DNA from: Wenzhouxiangella sp.
Lineage (GTDB): Bacteria > Pseudomonadota > Gammaproteobacteria > Xanthomonadales > Wenzhouxiangellaceae
Assembly (NCBI GenBank): GCA_007123575.1
Contig: SKKV01000164.1
Location: 1 to 53,591, forward strand
Direction: 5' to 3'
Length of the DNA: 53,591 nucleotides
The notes under the pieces were generated by a model. The model saw only the letters and a program-made list of their open reading frames with translations, made no database searches and was not told the origin of the DNA. The position numbers and the translations under genes are program-made. Below are positions 33,555-42,804 of the stretch, piece after piece (positions within the stretch are counted from its first letter, which is position 1; each line of letters opens with the position of its first letter).

Positions 33555-35243
33555 ATGTCCGAAAAGCCGTGGCTTGACCAATATCCGGCCAATGTGCCTG
33601 CCGAAGTCGACATGAACGAGTTCGCTTCGGTGGTCGAGGTCATTGAAAAGAGTTGTCGGGAATATGCAGACAAGGTGGCCTACGTCAATTTTGGCGCCAC
33701 CTTGACCTATGCCCAGGTCGACCAGTACAGCCGGGCCTTTGGCGCCAGGCTGCAGGCCCTGGGCCTGAATCCGGGCGACCGCATCGCCATCATGATGCCG
33801 AACGTCCTGCAGTACCCCATCGCCGTGTTTGGTGCCCTGCGAGCCGGGCTGGTGGTCGTGAACACCAACCCGCTCTACACCGCCCGAGAGCTGAAGCACC
33901 AGCTCAAGGATTCCGGTGCCCGCGCCATCGTCATCATCGAGAATTTTGCCAACGTCCTCGAAGCCGTGATTGACGATACCGATGTCGAGCACGTCATTCT
34001 GACCACCATGGGCGATATGGTCGGCTTTCCGAAGGGCGCGATCATGAATTTCGTCCTGCGTTACGTCAAGAAGATGGTGCCCAAATTCAATCTTCCCGAT
34101 GCCATCCCGTTCAAGCGTGTACTGGCCGACGGCGGCAATGCCGAGCTGAAGCCAGCCAAGTTGGGCCATGATGACCTGGCCTTTTTGCAATACACCGGCG
34201 GTACGACCGGGGTCTCCAAGGGGGCAATGCTGACCCATGGCAACATGGTGGCCAACATGCAGCAGTCCTCGGCCTGGCTGGGCGATCGGGTCAGCCCGGG
34301 CAAGGAAACCATCATTACCGCCCTGCCTCTTTATCACATCTTTGCTTTAACAGCTAACTGCCTGGTATTCCTGAAGTTTGGTGGACGCAATGTGCTGATC
34401 ACCAACCCGCGCGATATGCCGGGCTTTATCAAGGAGCTGTCGAACGTCGATTTCACCGCCATTACCGGGGTGAATACCCTTTTCAATGGCTTGCTCAACA
34501 CGCCCGGCTTCAATGATCTTGATTTTTCCAACCTGCGCATGACCTTAGGCGGCGGCATGGCCGTGCAGCGCGCGGTAGCGGAGAAATGGAAAAAAGTGAC
34601 CGGTGTGCCCCTGATCGAGGCCTACGGCTTGACCGAAACCTCGCCGGCGGCGTGCATCAACCCGATGGACCTGACCGACTACAACGGTGCCATTGGCCTG
34701 CCGATTTCGTCGACCGAATGCCGGGTCATCGACCCCGATGGCAATCCGCAGCCGGTGGGCGAAACCGGGGAGCTGTGCGTCAAGGGTCCGCAGGTGATGA
34801 AGGGCTACTGGAATCGCCCGGAGGAGACGGCCAAGGTGCTCGACGATGAGGGTTGGTTGAAGACCGGCGACATGGCCAAGATGGATGAGCAGGGCTTTTT
34901 CTACATCGTTGATCGCAAGAAGGACATGATCCTGGTTTCCGGCTTCAACGTCTATCCGAACGAAATCGAGGATGTGGTCGCTGCCCACCCGAAAGTGCTG
35001 GAAGTCGGCGCCATTGGCGCACCCGACGAAAAGTCCGGCGAAGTGGTCAAGGTGGTGGTTGTCCGCAAGGATGAAACCCTGACGGTGAAGGAAGTGCGCG
35101 AGCACTGCCGCAAGGAGCTGACCGGCTATAAGGTGCCCAAGTACGTCGAGTTCGTCGACGAACTGCCCAAGACCAACGTCGGCAAGATCCTCAGGCGCGA
35201 GCTGCGCGATCAGTTTGGCGAGCCGCGCAGCTCGGAGGGCTAA
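33555..35243 (+). CDS. fadD: Long-chain fatty acid-CoA ligase
   Basis: FadD activates fatty acids to acyl-CoA, using ATP, as they enter the cell. The 562-residue protein has the AMP-binding motif [14 protein letters not shown], the second motif YGLTETSPA, the adenylate hinge [22 protein letters not shown], and the C-terminal lysine region [19 protein letters not shown] precedes the ATG. It probably works with fadJ-fadI, found 15 kb to the right. Its last 4 nt overlap the dinB stop on the other strand. Confidence 0.95.
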   Translation: MSEKPWLDQYPANVPAEVDMNEFASVVEVIEKSCREYADKVAYVNFGATLTYAQVDQYSRAFGARLQALGLNPGDRIAIMMPNVLQYPIAVFGALRAGLVVVNTNPLYTARELKHQLKDSGARAIVIIENFANVLEAVIDDTDVEHVILTTMGDMVGFPKGAIMNFVLRYVKKMVPKFNLPDAIPFKRVLADGGNAELKPAKLGHDDLAFLQYTGGTTGVSKGAMLTHGNMVANMQQSSAWLGDRVSPGKETIITALPLYHIFALTANCLVFLKFGGRNVLITNPRDMPGFIKELSNVDFTAITGVNTLFNGLLNTPGFNDLDFSNLRMTLGGGMAVQRAVAEKWKKVTGVPLIEAYGLTETSPAACINPMDLTDYNGAIGLPISSTECRVIDPDGNPQPVGETGELCVKGPQVMKGYWNRPEETAKVLDDEGWLKTGDMAKMDEQGFFYIVDRKKDMILVSGFNVYPNEIEDVVAAHPKVLEVGAIGAPDEKSGEVVKVVVVRKDETLTVKEVREHCRKELTGYKVPKYVEFVDELPKTNVGKILRRELRDQFGEPRSSEG

Positions 35244-36322
35244 AAATCTGGCTCATTTCTGCTGCTATCAAGGATGGTTTCCAGGGCCGGCTGGGCGTCG
35301 AGGCTGCTGACACCGACGCCAACCAGGCGCACCGCGAAGGCGCTGCGCCATTCGGCCCAGCTTTCCAGGAGTTGGCAGGCAGTGGCGCCAATCAGCTCGG
35401 CACTCTGGGTATAGCCCGGTAGCGAACTGCTGCGAGTCAGCGTGGAAAAGTTGCTGGAGCGCAGTTTCAGGGTGACGGTCCGGGCATAAAGGCCCTTGCT
35501 TGTCAGCGTTTCTGCCACCTGCCCGGCCTGGGCCTTGAGCACCGGCCGCAGCGATTCCAGCGTGGTGTGGTCCTGGCTGAAGGTGTTTTCCTGGCTGATT
35601 GACCGGCGTACCCGGCTTGACTTGACCGGCCGGTCGTCAATGCCGGCCGCGCGCCGGGCAAGCTCTGGCCCTTGTGACCCAAACAGCTCGACCAATAGCT
35701 CGTCGGCCGTGCGCCTGAGCTGCCCTGCGGTGTAGATGCCCGCATCATGCAGCTTGCTGGCACTGCGCGGCCCAATGCCCGGTAGACGCCGGATTGGCAG
35801 CGGATCAAGAAAGCGCTGGGTATCCTCGAACGGCACCAGGACAAAGCCATCCGGCTTGTCGTAGTCGGAGGCCAACTTGGCCAGTAGCTTGTTATGGGCC
35901 ATGCCCACCGAAGCTGTCAGACCGCAGACCTGGCCGATTTCCCGCTTGATGGCCCGACCGATCTGCTCCAGCCCGCGGTCAGGACCGACGGCCGCGCTGA
36001 CATCGAGAAAGGCCTCATCCAGGCTCAGGCCCTCGACCAGCTCGGTATGGCGTCGGAAAATATTGAAGATCTCTGCTGATACTTCACGGTAGCGGGCGAA
36101 CCGCGATTTGACGAATACGCCCTGCGGGCACAGCCGGCGTGCGACCACGCCGGGCATGGCCGAGCGCACCCCGTATTGACGCGCCTCGTAGCTGGCCGCA
36201 GCGACCACGCCGCGATGACTGCCGCCACCCACCATCACCGGACGTCCGCGCAGGGCCGGATCATCGTGCTGCTCGACGCTGGCAAAGAAAGCGTCCATGT
36301 CAACATGAATAATGGCGCGCAT
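35240..36322 (-). CDS. dinB: DNA polymerase IV
   Basis: DinB is a Y-family polymerase that copies past damaged bases. It has 360 residues with [13 protein letters not shown] (Asp8 metal ligand), [20 protein letters not shown] (the second catalytic acidic pair), the helix-hairpin-helix [12 protein letters not shown] and a little-finger domain. It ends without an obvious beta-clamp peptide at the extreme C-terminus (SSRNEPDF). I saw no LexA box of the E. coli type upstream, so SOS control is not shown. Confidence 0.95.
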   Translation of the reverse strand: MRAIIHVDMDAFFASVEQHDDPALRGRPVMVGGGSHRGVVAAASYEARQYGVRSAMPGVVARRLCPQGVFVKSRFARYREVSAEIFNIFRRHTELVEGLSLDEAFLDVSAAVGPDRGLEQIGRAIKREIGQVCGLTASVGMAHNKLLAKLASDYDKPDGFVLVPFEDTQRFLDPLPIRRLPGIGPRSASKLHDAGIYTAGQLRRTADELLVELFGSQGPELARRAAGIDDRPVKSSRVRRSISQENTFSQDHTTLESLRPVLKAQAGQVAETLTSKGLYARTVTLKLRSSNFSTLTRSSSLPGYTQSAELIGATACQLLESWAEWRSAFAVRLVGVGVSSLDAQPALETILDSSRNEPDF

Positions 36323-36544
36323 GCCCGGTCCGAAATAACCTCTTGTTGATTGAAGACAAAAAACCCAAGATCTTTGGTACGCAAAGAACTCAGGCAGCCA
36401 AGCAATAGAAGCGCTTCAAAACCTTTGCTGCTTCGCTGCTTTGCGTCCAAAAGGTTTTTATGCTTCGACAGCGGTCACTGGACTGAGCTATACCACCCCA
36501 CGGATTGTGCCATGCAGTCGGCACGGGGCGGTTAACATGCACCG
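36323..36544. other. Intergenic region with degenerate repeat and hairpin
   Basis: This is the divergent region between dinB and the aminotransferase. AAAACCTTT (36418-36426) and AAAGGTTTT (36450-36458) form a 9-bp perfect stem around a loop rich in ctttg/cttcg words. The stretch from 36371 to 36458 (tacgcaaagaactc, gctttgcgtcc) resembles the widespread GCAAAGACGC-type intergenic repeat also seen at 53370. No further gene was found here. Confidence 0.4.
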
Positions 36545-37696
36545 ATGGCATCCAATCCTTTGAATGCGGCAGCGGCGGCCGAGCTGTTTCCGGTTATTCG
36601 CCGTCATACCTGGTTGAACCATGCGGCTATTTCGCCCTGGCCCGAGCCGGTCAGCAAGGCCATGCGGGATTTCGTGGCTGACAATGCCAGCCAGGGGCCG
36701 CTGGGCTACGGGCGCTGGCTGCAGGTCGAGCAGCGCTTGCGCGAGCGAGCGCCGGGCCTGTTTGCTCAGGAACATCCCGATGACATTGCGCTGCTGCCCA
36801 ATACCAGCGCCGGCCTTAACCGCGTTGCGCGCGGCCTGGACTGGCGCGAAGGCGACAGCGTCGTATTCATGGCCGATGATTTTCCTTCGAACCGCTTGCC
36901 TTGGCAGGGTTTGGGCCGGTTGGGTGTGCAACCGCGCCCGGTCAGCCTGGATGCCCATGACCCGGAACGCTCCCTGATCGCCGCCATGGGCCCCAGCACG
37001 CGCCTGCTCGCCGTTTCATCGGTGCACTATGAAACGGGGCTCAGGCTCGATCTGACGCGCCTGGGCGAGGCCTGCAGCCGCCATGGCGTGCTGTTTTGCA
37101 TTGACGCCATCCAGCATCTCGGTGCCCTGCCGCTGGACGTGGACCAGGTTCAGGCCGATTTCGTGGTGGGTGGTTCGCACAAATGGCTGTTGGCACCGGA
37201 AGGACTAGCCGTGTTCTGGAGCCGGCCGGAAGCGCGTGCCCTGCTGGAGGTGGTCGAGCCGGGCTGGCGAATGTTTGCCGATCCGTTCAATTTTGCCCGC
37301 GCTGACTGGACCGCGCCGGCTTCGGCCCGACGCTTTGAACCGGGCACGCTCAATACTGCGGCCATTCACGGCCTCGAGGCCTCGATTTCGCTGCTGCTCG
37401 AACACGGGCTGGACCAGATCGGTTCGGCACTGCTGGACAGAACCGATCTGCTGACCGAGGCGCTGGAGTCGGTGCCGGGGATCTGGCTGACCAGTCCGGT
37501 GGAACGGGAGCGCCGCGCCGGTATCGTCAGCCTGGTCATAGACGGCATGGATTCGGACCGGGCCCTGGCCCAGCTCACGCTCAATGGCATTCATGCGGCT
37601 ATTCGCGGCCGCTGCCTGCGCCTGTCGCCACATTTCTACACCCCGATCGAGCAGCTCGAAGCCACCATCGAGGTCATCCGGAAACTGGCGAAATAG
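36545..37696 (+). CDS. Class V aminotransferase (SufS/NifS-like fold)
   Basis: This 383-residue PLP enzyme has the class V layout: TWLNHAAISPWP at the N-terminus, LLPNTSAGLNRVARGL, FCIDAIQHLGALPLDV with the cofactor Asp, and the PLP lysine in VVGGSHKWLLAPEGLAVFW. It lacks a clear cysteine loop of the kind cysteine desulfurases use, so I do not call it sulfur-mobilising. Related proteins are annotated as aminotransferase or kynureninase-like enzymes with unknown substrates. It stands alone between dinB and the pilZ end of the fab cluster. Confidence 0.8.
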   Translation: MASNPLNAAAAAELFPVIRRHTWLNHAAISPWPEPVSKAMRDFVADNASQGPLGYGRWLQVEQRLRERAPGLFAQEHPDDIALLPNTSAGLNRVARGLDWREGDSVVFMADDFPSNRLPWQGLGRLGVQPRPVSLDAHDPERSLIAAMGPSTRLLAVSSVHYETGLRLDLTRLGEACSRHGVLFCIDAIQHLGALPLDVDQVQADFVVGGSHKWLLAPEGLAVFWSRPEARALLEVVEPGWRMFADPFNFARADWTAPASARRFEPGTLNTAAIHGLEASISLLLEHGLDQIGSALLDRTDLLTEALESVPGIWLTSPVERERRAGIVSLVIDGMDSDRALAQLTLNGIHAAIRGRCLRLSPHFYTPIEQLEATIEVIRKLAK

Positions 37697-37709
37697 TTGC
37701 TGGGGGTGC

Positions 37710-38048
37710 TCAGATCGTACGGGTCGGGCGGTCGGACTCCAGCATGCCGGCCAAGAGCGAGCTGATCGTTGCGTTGGCCTGGGTGCCTTCAGGGCTGTCG
37801 GTGAACTGAACGCCGACGCCGCTGCTGATGCTGTGCTGGGAGCCGGCCGGGGTGATCCAGGCCACCTTGCCCGGAATGGCGATGCGCTCCTCGCCAAGCA
37901 GGCTGAGCAGGATCAACACCTCATCGCCGAGCTTGAAATTCTTCTTCGTTGGCACGAACAGCCCGCCGTTGATCAGAAACGGCATGAAGGCGGCGTACAG
38001 CTCTTGCTTGGTTTCGATGTTGTAGGAGAGTATGCCTTTCTGTGCCAT
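37710..38048 (-). CDS. pilZ: PilZ domain protein, type IV pilus-associated
   Basis: This 112-residue protein resembles PilZ, needed for type IV pilus biogenesis: IETKQELYAAFMPFLINGG, TKKNFKLGDEVLILLSLLGE, KVAWITPAG and GVGVQFTDSPEG. It lacks the RxxxR c-di-GMP-binding motif of other PilZ-domain proteins, as does the type IV pilus PilZ itself, which does not bind the nucleotide. It is the last gene of the yceD-fab-holB cluster, 4 nt after holB, the same place as in Pseudomonas and Xanthomonas. Confidence 0.92.
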   Translation of the reverse strand: MAQKGILSYNIETKQELYAAFMPFLINGGLFVPTKKNFKLGDEVLILLSLLGEERIAIPGKVAWITPAGSQHSISSGVGVQFTDSPEGTQANATISSLLAGMLESDRPTRTI

Positions 38049-38052
38049 CGGT

Positions 38053-39018
38053 TCAGCGTTCCGGAGTAAAGGAGCGGGCCCATTCTAGCAGCCATTTGCC
38101 GATCAACAAGTCATGGCGGACCGCGCTGCTGGCCATGCGGCGGCCGGCCAGCGCCTGCTCCCAGAGTCTGGCCAGCCGTTCCGGGGCCACGGGCCTAGGC
38201 AGCCGAAAGCCTTCGGGCAGAGCGTCGCCGCGCATGCCCTGGGCCTGGCGCATGAAGGCTGCCATCCAGGTTGACAGCCAGTGCCAGCTCGACTCCGGCT
38301 GGGCATGCCAATCTTCCCCGGCAATGGCCGAGACTGGACCGCCGGAGGCGACCTTGAGCAGGCCGTCGAGAATCTGCTGGCCGTGTTCGAGGCCGTTGTC
38401 GGCCAGCAAGGCGCTGGCAGCCAGCGGCGCCCCGGCGGCCAGGGTCAGAATTCGGGCGCGATCGGCCTGGTCAAGCTCAGGGTGGCGTTCGGCCATCCAG
38501 GCGGACGCCGCATCCGGTTCGGGTGGCCGAATGACAATCTTCTGACAGCGGCTGCGAATGGTTGCCGGCAGCCGCCCGGGCTGATGGCTGACCAGGATCA
38601 GCCAGGCGTTCTCGGCCGGCTCTTCCAGGGTCTTCAAAAGCGCGTTGGCGGCATTGCGGTTCATTGCCTCGGCCGGCTCGATCAGGCCGACCCGGTTGGG
38701 CCCGATGCGGGGCGTGAGCTGCAGGCTGGCGATCAGGCCACGTACATTGTCGACCGGAATTTCCTTTTTGTCTTCCGGAATGGCCAGGCGGAAGCTGTCC
38801 GGGTGAGAACCGCTCGCCAGCAGCTCGCAGGAGCGGCACTTGCCGCAGGGGGCTTCGCCGGCGGGCGCCAGGCACAGCACGCGTGCCAGCAGCCACTCGG
38901 CCAGCGCCCGTTTGCCAAGCCCGGCCGGCCCACAAATTAGCGGGGCATGGCCCAATCGCTCAGTCACGTTGGCCTGTTCCAGGCGTTGCTGAACCGCTTC
39001 CATCCAGGGCAGGGTCAT
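38053..39018 (-). CDS. holB: DNA polymerase III delta' subunit
   Basis: HolB is part of the clamp loader that opens the sliding clamp for DNA polymerase III. It has 321 residues. The AAA-like fold has a nucleotide-like loop GPAGLGKRALAEWLL and the zinc module CGKCRSCELL; the sensor region reads LLKTLEEPAENAWLILVSHQPGRLP and includes SRCQKIVIRPP. It overlaps tmk by 4 nt and is followed by pilZ. Confidence 0.95.
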   Translation of the reverse strand: MTLPWMEAVQQRLEQANVTERLGHAPLICGPAGLGKRALAEWLLARVLCLAPAGEAPCGKCRSCELLASGSHPDSFRLAIPEDKKEIPVDNVRGLIASLQLTPRIGPNRVGLIEPAEAMNRNAANALLKTLEEPAENAWLILVSHQPGRLPATIRSRCQKIVIRPPEPDAASAWMAERHPELDQADRARILTLAAGAPLAASALLADNGLEHGQQILDGLLKVASGGPVSAIAGEDWHAQPESSWHWLSTWMAAFMRQAQGMRGDALPEGFRLPRPVAPERLARLWEQALAGRRMASSAVRHDLLIGKWLLEWARSFTPER

Positions 39019-39641
39019 GCCAGTCGTTCCTCGAGTATCCGGGTGATCTGTCGATGCACCTCATCAATGTCCTGGCTGGCATCGATGACGGCGAAACGAT
39101 TCGGTTCAGACCGGGCAAGGTCCAGGTAAGTGCTGCGAACGCGCTCTAGAAAGTCGCTGCGAGTCTGTTCGAATCGGTCAGGGCCATGCCCGCGACCGGC
39201 CACGCGCGCCATGCCGATTTCAACCGGCACGTCCAGCACCAGGGTGAGATCGGGTTCGAGGTCGGGATGCACCAGCTTGGCCAGCGCGTTGACCTGGTTC
39301 ATGCCAAGCTCGCGGCCGCCGCCCTGGTAGGCGCGGCTGGCATCGGTGAAACGATCGCACAGTACATCTTTGCCGGCCGCCAGCGCCGGACGGATGACCC
39401 GGGCCAGGTTTTCTGTTCGAGCGGCAAACATCAGCAAGGCCTCGGTGATGGGCTCGATATCGCCTGTGGCCGGATCCAGCAGCACGGCCCGGATCCGTTC
39501 GGCGGCAGCCGTACCGCCCGGCTCCCGGGTCCGCACTACTTCGCGTCCGCGGTCGCTGAGCCAGTCGACGATGCAGTTGACCGCGCTGGTCTTGCCCGCG
39601 CCCTCCCCGCCTTCCAGGGTAATGAAGCGACCTCGGCTCAT
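39015..39641 (-). CDS. tmk: Thymidylate kinase
   Basis: Tmk phosphorylates dTMP to dTDP. The 208-residue protein has the P-loop LEGGEGAGKTSA (about residues 9-20), TREPGGT, and DRFTDASRAYQGGGRE, with the lid RVAGRGHGPDRFE. It overlaps mltG by 4 nt and holB by 4 nt, so mltG, tmk and holB are translated in a chain. Confidence 0.96.
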   Translation of the reverse strand: MSRGRFITLEGGEGAGKTSAVNCIVDWLSDRGREVVRTREPGGTAAAERIRAVLLDPATGDIEPITEALLMFAARTENLARVIRPALAAGKDVLCDRFTDASRAYQGGGRELGMNQVNALAKLVHPDLEPDLTLVLDVPVEIGMARVAGRGHGPDRFEQTRSDFLERVRSTYLDLARSEPNRFAVIDASQDIDEVHRQITRILEERLA

Positions 39642-40642
39642 CGGCGCCCTCGGATGTAGCGATTGACGGCCCGGTTGTGCTCTTCCAGGGTGTCGGAAAA
39701 GTGGTGACTACCGTCTCCCCGGGCAACGAAATACAAGGCCGTGCCGGGCGCCGGGTTGGCGGCTGCCTCCAGCGACGGGCGGCCGGGCAAGGCGATGGCG
39801 GTCGGCGGCAAGCCGTGGCGGGTGTAGGTGTTCCAGGGGTGATCGATGCGCAAATGCGCGCGCAGCAGGCGGCCGTCGAAGTCATCGCCCATACCGTAAA
39901 TCACGGTTGGATCGGTCTGCAGCCGCATCCCCAGTTCGAGGCGGCGAGCAAACACGCCTGATACCTTGGCCCGCTCGCCGGCCTGACCGGTTTCGCGTTC
40001 GATGATCGAGGCCATCACCAGCAGCTCCTCGGGGCTGTTCAGCGGCAGGTCCACCTGACGATTGGCCCAGATATCTTCCAGGGCCGCGTTCATGTCGGCG
40101 AAAGCTCTTTGCAACAAATCCAGATCCGAGCCAGGCCGGGTGAAAAAGTAAGTTTCCGGCAGGAAGCGGCCCTCGGCAGCACAGTTCTCGCAGCCGAGGC
40201 GTTGCATCAGTTCGTCGTCGTCCAGCATCGCGGTAAGCTGGCGCAGGCGTGGATCAGCCGCCAGCGCTTCACGCAGGCGGGCCGTGGTCCAGCCTTCAAC
40301 GATGGTAAAACGGTGCTCCACCGCCCTGCCCGACTCGAGGACGCGAACCAGCTCTTCCAGCCGCATGCCAGGCGCTATCCGGTACTCGCCAGCGCGCAGT
40401 GCAGGGGCGTGCAAGCGCCGCCACAACTGCCAGTGCCAGAGATTTGCGTTGGCCAGGCCCAGGTGCTCAAGCTGGCGTACCAGGCCTGGAAAGCTGGTGC
40501 CGCTGGGCAGCCACAGGACCAGCTCGCTGTCCGGATTGACCGGCTGGTCGACGAAGCGTTGCCAGTCTTGCACCAGCCAGGCAGCTGCCAGCGCCAGGCC
40601 AATTCCCAGGATCGCGAACAGGGCTAGCAGTTTGCGCATCAT
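39638..40642 (-). CDS. mltG: Endolytic murein transglycosylase MltG
   Basis: MltG cuts nascent peptidoglycan strands and sets their length. The 334-residue protein has one N-terminal membrane helix (LLALFAILGIGLALAAAWLV), a LysM-like region, and the YceG domain with its catalytic Glu in MASIIERETGQ, then LRIDHPWNTYTRHGLPPTAI in two parts and YFVARGDGSHHFSDTLEEHN. Its start codon shares one base with the pabC stop. Confidence 0.95.
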   Translation of the reverse strand: MMRKLLALFAILGIGLALAAAWLVQDWQRFVDQPVNPDSELVLWLPSGTSFPGLVRQLEHLGLANANLWHWQLWRRLHAPALRAGEYRIAPGMRLEELVRVLESGRAVEHRFTIVEGWTTARLREALAADPRLRQLTAMLDDDELMQRLGCENCAAEGRFLPETYFFTRPGSDLDLLQRAFADMNAALEDIWANRQVDLPLNSPEELLVMASIIERETGQAGERAKVSGVFARRLELGMRLQTDPTVIYGMGDDFDGRLLRAHLRIDHPWNTYTRHGLPPTAIALPGRPSLEAAANPAPGTALYFVARGDGSHHFSDTLEEHNRAVNRYIRGRR

Positions 40643-41448
40643 TACCAGAAAAGGTCTATCCAGAGTTGCCGCAACGCGCGACAGCGCGATGAGAAGGTCA
40701 GCGGCCGGCCATCCAGCGAACGCGCCTGGCGCGGGCCGGCCACGGAGTTTACCACCACGATGGAGCGCGCTGAAGCCAGCAGATCGGCGTCAACTGGCCG
40801 CGTCTCAATCCTGATTTCCGGACGCGCCATCAGCCACGCCAGACCAACGCCGTCGACACCGGCATTGGTTTCCGGCGTGACCAAATTTCCGTCGATATCC
40901 AAAACCAGATTGGATGCGATTGCCTCGACCAGGCAGCCTTGCGCATTGAACAGCAGCGCTTCGTCGCAGTGCTTGCCAACGCATTCGCGCGCGGCCAGCA
41001 CCTGTTCCAGGCGGTTGCAATGCTTGAGTCCTGCCAGCGGCGAGTCGGTGGCCAGGCGCAGGCTGGCGGTACACAGACTAAGGCCCTCGCTGCGGACCTG
41101 CTCCAGATCGGCCGGCCAGGGCCGGGACTGTACGATCAGGCGGGGCTGGGCGTCTGGATCGGGCCAGTAGGCCCGACCGCCGCTGCCGCGGCTCAGCTGA
41201 ATGCGCACCACTGCCATATCCTGCCCCGAGCTTGCCTGCCTTGCCTGGGCAAGAACGAAATTCGGGTCCGGACAGGTCAGTCCAAGCACGTCGCAGCCCT
41301 TGGCGAAGCGCTGCCAGTGCAGGTCCCACAGCGGTGCCTGGCCATGGCGAAAAGCGACCGTCTCGAACAGACCGTCGCCGTAGAGGAGCGATCGATCGGT
41401 GGCTGGAACGGTGTCCTGCGGTTGTCCGTTGACCAGGATGGTGCTCAC
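40642..41448 (-). CDS. pabC: Aminodeoxychorismate lyase
   Basis: PabC releases p-aminobenzoate and pyruvate from 4-amino-4-deoxychorismate, for folate. It is a fold type IV PLP enzyme of 268 residues. The catalytic Lys is in AGLKHCNRLEQVLAARE; RSLLYGDGLFETV is the N-terminal signature and ETNAGVDGVGLAWLMAR lies near the cofactor phosphate site. It overlaps pabB by 4 nt. Confidence 0.93.
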   Translation of the reverse strand: MSTILVNGQPQDTVPATDRSLLYGDGLFETVAFRHGQAPLWDLHWQRFAKGCDVLGLTCPDPNFVLAQARQASSGQDMAVVRIQLSRGSGGRAYWPDPDAQPRLIVQSRPWPADLEQVRSEGLSLCTASLRLATDSPLAGLKHCNRLEQVLAARECVGKHCDEALLFNAQGCLVEAIASNLVLDIDGNLVTPETNAGVDGVGLAWLMARPEIRIETRPVDADLLASARSIVVVNSVAGPRQARSLDGRPLTFSSRCRALRQLWIDLFW

Positions 41449-42782
41449 GCTGACAGCGCCCGTAGTAGGCCGCGCGCCTTGGCTTCGGTTTCGGCCAGCT
41501 CGGCGGCCGGCTCGGAATCGGCTACGATGCCGGCACCGGTGCGGAAGCTGAGGCGTGATCCGTTCACGACCATGCTGCGAATCAGGATATTCAGATCCAA
41601 ATGGCCATCATGGCCCAGGTAGCCCATTGCGCCGGTGTAGAAGCCGCGCCCGTGCTGCTCGAGTTCGGCGATGATTTCCATGCAGCGCACTTTCGGGCAG
41701 CCGGTGATGGTGCCGCCGGGAAAGACCGCGGCAATCACGTCGGCCGCGTGTGTGCCCGGCCGCAGACGACCGCGCACGTTGGAAACGATGTGATGAACAT
41801 GGGCGTAGCTTTCGATCACCATCAGTTCATCAACTTCGACCGATCCAGCCTGGCAGACACGACCGAGGTCGTTGCGTTCCAGGTCAATCAGCATGATGTG
41901 CTCGGCGCGCTCCTTGGGATGGGCGATCAGCTCCTCGGAAAGCCCCAGATCCTGGTCAGCGGAGCTGCCGCGCGGACGGGTGCCGGCAATCGGTCGGGTC
42001 TGAACCTGGTCGCCGCGGACTTCGACCAGTCGCTCTGGCGAAGAGCTCAGCACTGTGCCACCGGGCAGGCGTGCCAGGCCGGCAAACGGCGCCGGATTGT
42101 TCTGGCTGAGCAGTTCGTGAATCGTGGCGGGATCAATCGTCTCGCCAGCCTGCCCTACCCAACCGCGCGACAAGTTGACCTGGAATACATCGCCATCCAG
42201 GATCCATTCCTGGATTTGCTCGACACCGCGCATGAAGTCGCTACCCGGCTCGGCCCGCAGCTCAAGGGCCAGCGCCGAGTGACGGGCGGATTGTGGTGAC
42301 GAGTGGGAGGGAGCGATCGATACGCGGGCGCGCTCCAGCGCTGAATCCGACTCGGCCGCCAACCAGCTCTGCCCAGAGTCGTGATCAATCAGAATGGCGG
42401 CCGGGCAGTGCTCCGCCAGTGCGACCGGCAGACCGTCCCGGGCCGGCGGCAGCTTCAGCGTCGGTTCGATTTCGCCGATCAGCTCGTAGCCTAAGTAGAT
42501 AAACCAGCCGCCGGCAAAAGGCACTTCCAGTGACCGATCAGGCACGGATGGTGGCCCTGTCCAGTCGCGCAGGCGGGCCAGAAAGCGCTCACCGTGGCCG
42601 GGACCGTTCAGACCGTTCTGATCGAGCGTCAGGACTGGACCCTCGGCGAACAGCAGTATCGACCAGCGGGCCAGTTGGCCACCACGCGAAGAGCTGGCCA
42701 GCAGGTACGGCCAGTTATCCGGCCTGGCCCGGTGAATGGCAACCAGGTCTGGCGTTACCTCAAGCGGAGTCAGGCAAGCCAA
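41445..42782 (-). CDS. pabB: Aminodeoxychorismate synthase component I
   Basis: PabB makes 4-amino-4-deoxychorismate from chorismate with ammonia from PabA, which is not in this window. The 445-residue protein has GGWFIYLGYEL, the chorismate-binding core FQVNLSRGW, HPKERAEHIMLIDLERNDLG, YAHVHHIVSNVRG and GGTITGCPKVRCMEI. At the site where E. coli PabB has a catalytic Lys (PIKGT), this protein has Ala266 (PIAGT), as in TrpE anthranilate synthases. Because pabC follows with a 4-nt overlap, a role in p-aminobenzoate synthesis is still the best call. Its place between fabF and pabC is typical of Xanthomonadales. Confidence 0.88.
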   Translation of the reverse strand: MACLTPLEVTPDLVAIHRARPDNWPYLLASSSRGGQLARWSILLFAEGPVLTLDQNGLNGPGHGERFLARLRDWTGPPSVPDRSLEVPFAGGWFIYLGYELIGEIEPTLKLPPARDGLPVALAEHCPAAILIDHDSGQSWLAAESDSALERARVSIAPSHSSPQSARHSALALELRAEPGSDFMRGVEQIQEWILDGDVFQVNLSRGWVGQAGETIDPATIHELLSQNNPAPFAGLARLPGGTVLSSSPERLVEVRGDQVQTRPIAGTRPRGSSADQDLGLSEELIAHPKERAEHIMLIDLERNDLGRVCQAGSVEVDELMVIESYAHVHHIVSNVRGRLRPGTHAADVIAAVFPGGTITGCPKVRCMEIIAELEQHGRGFYTGAMGYLGHDGHLDLNILIRSMVVNGSRLSFRTGAGIVADSEPAAELAETEAKARGLLRALSA

Positions 42783-42804
42783 GGTCTAAGACGCGAACGG
42801 AGGT

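Noticed and set aside
33390-34337. Upstream extension of the ligase-CBS gene to a 953-residue protein
   Set aside because: The additional 316 codons are antisense to fadD. The ATG at 33389 begins a normal GCS2 N-terminus.
36323-36544. LexA box for dinB
   Set aside because: No CTGT-N8-ACAG site was found in the divergent region; other LexA types cannot be judged by eye.
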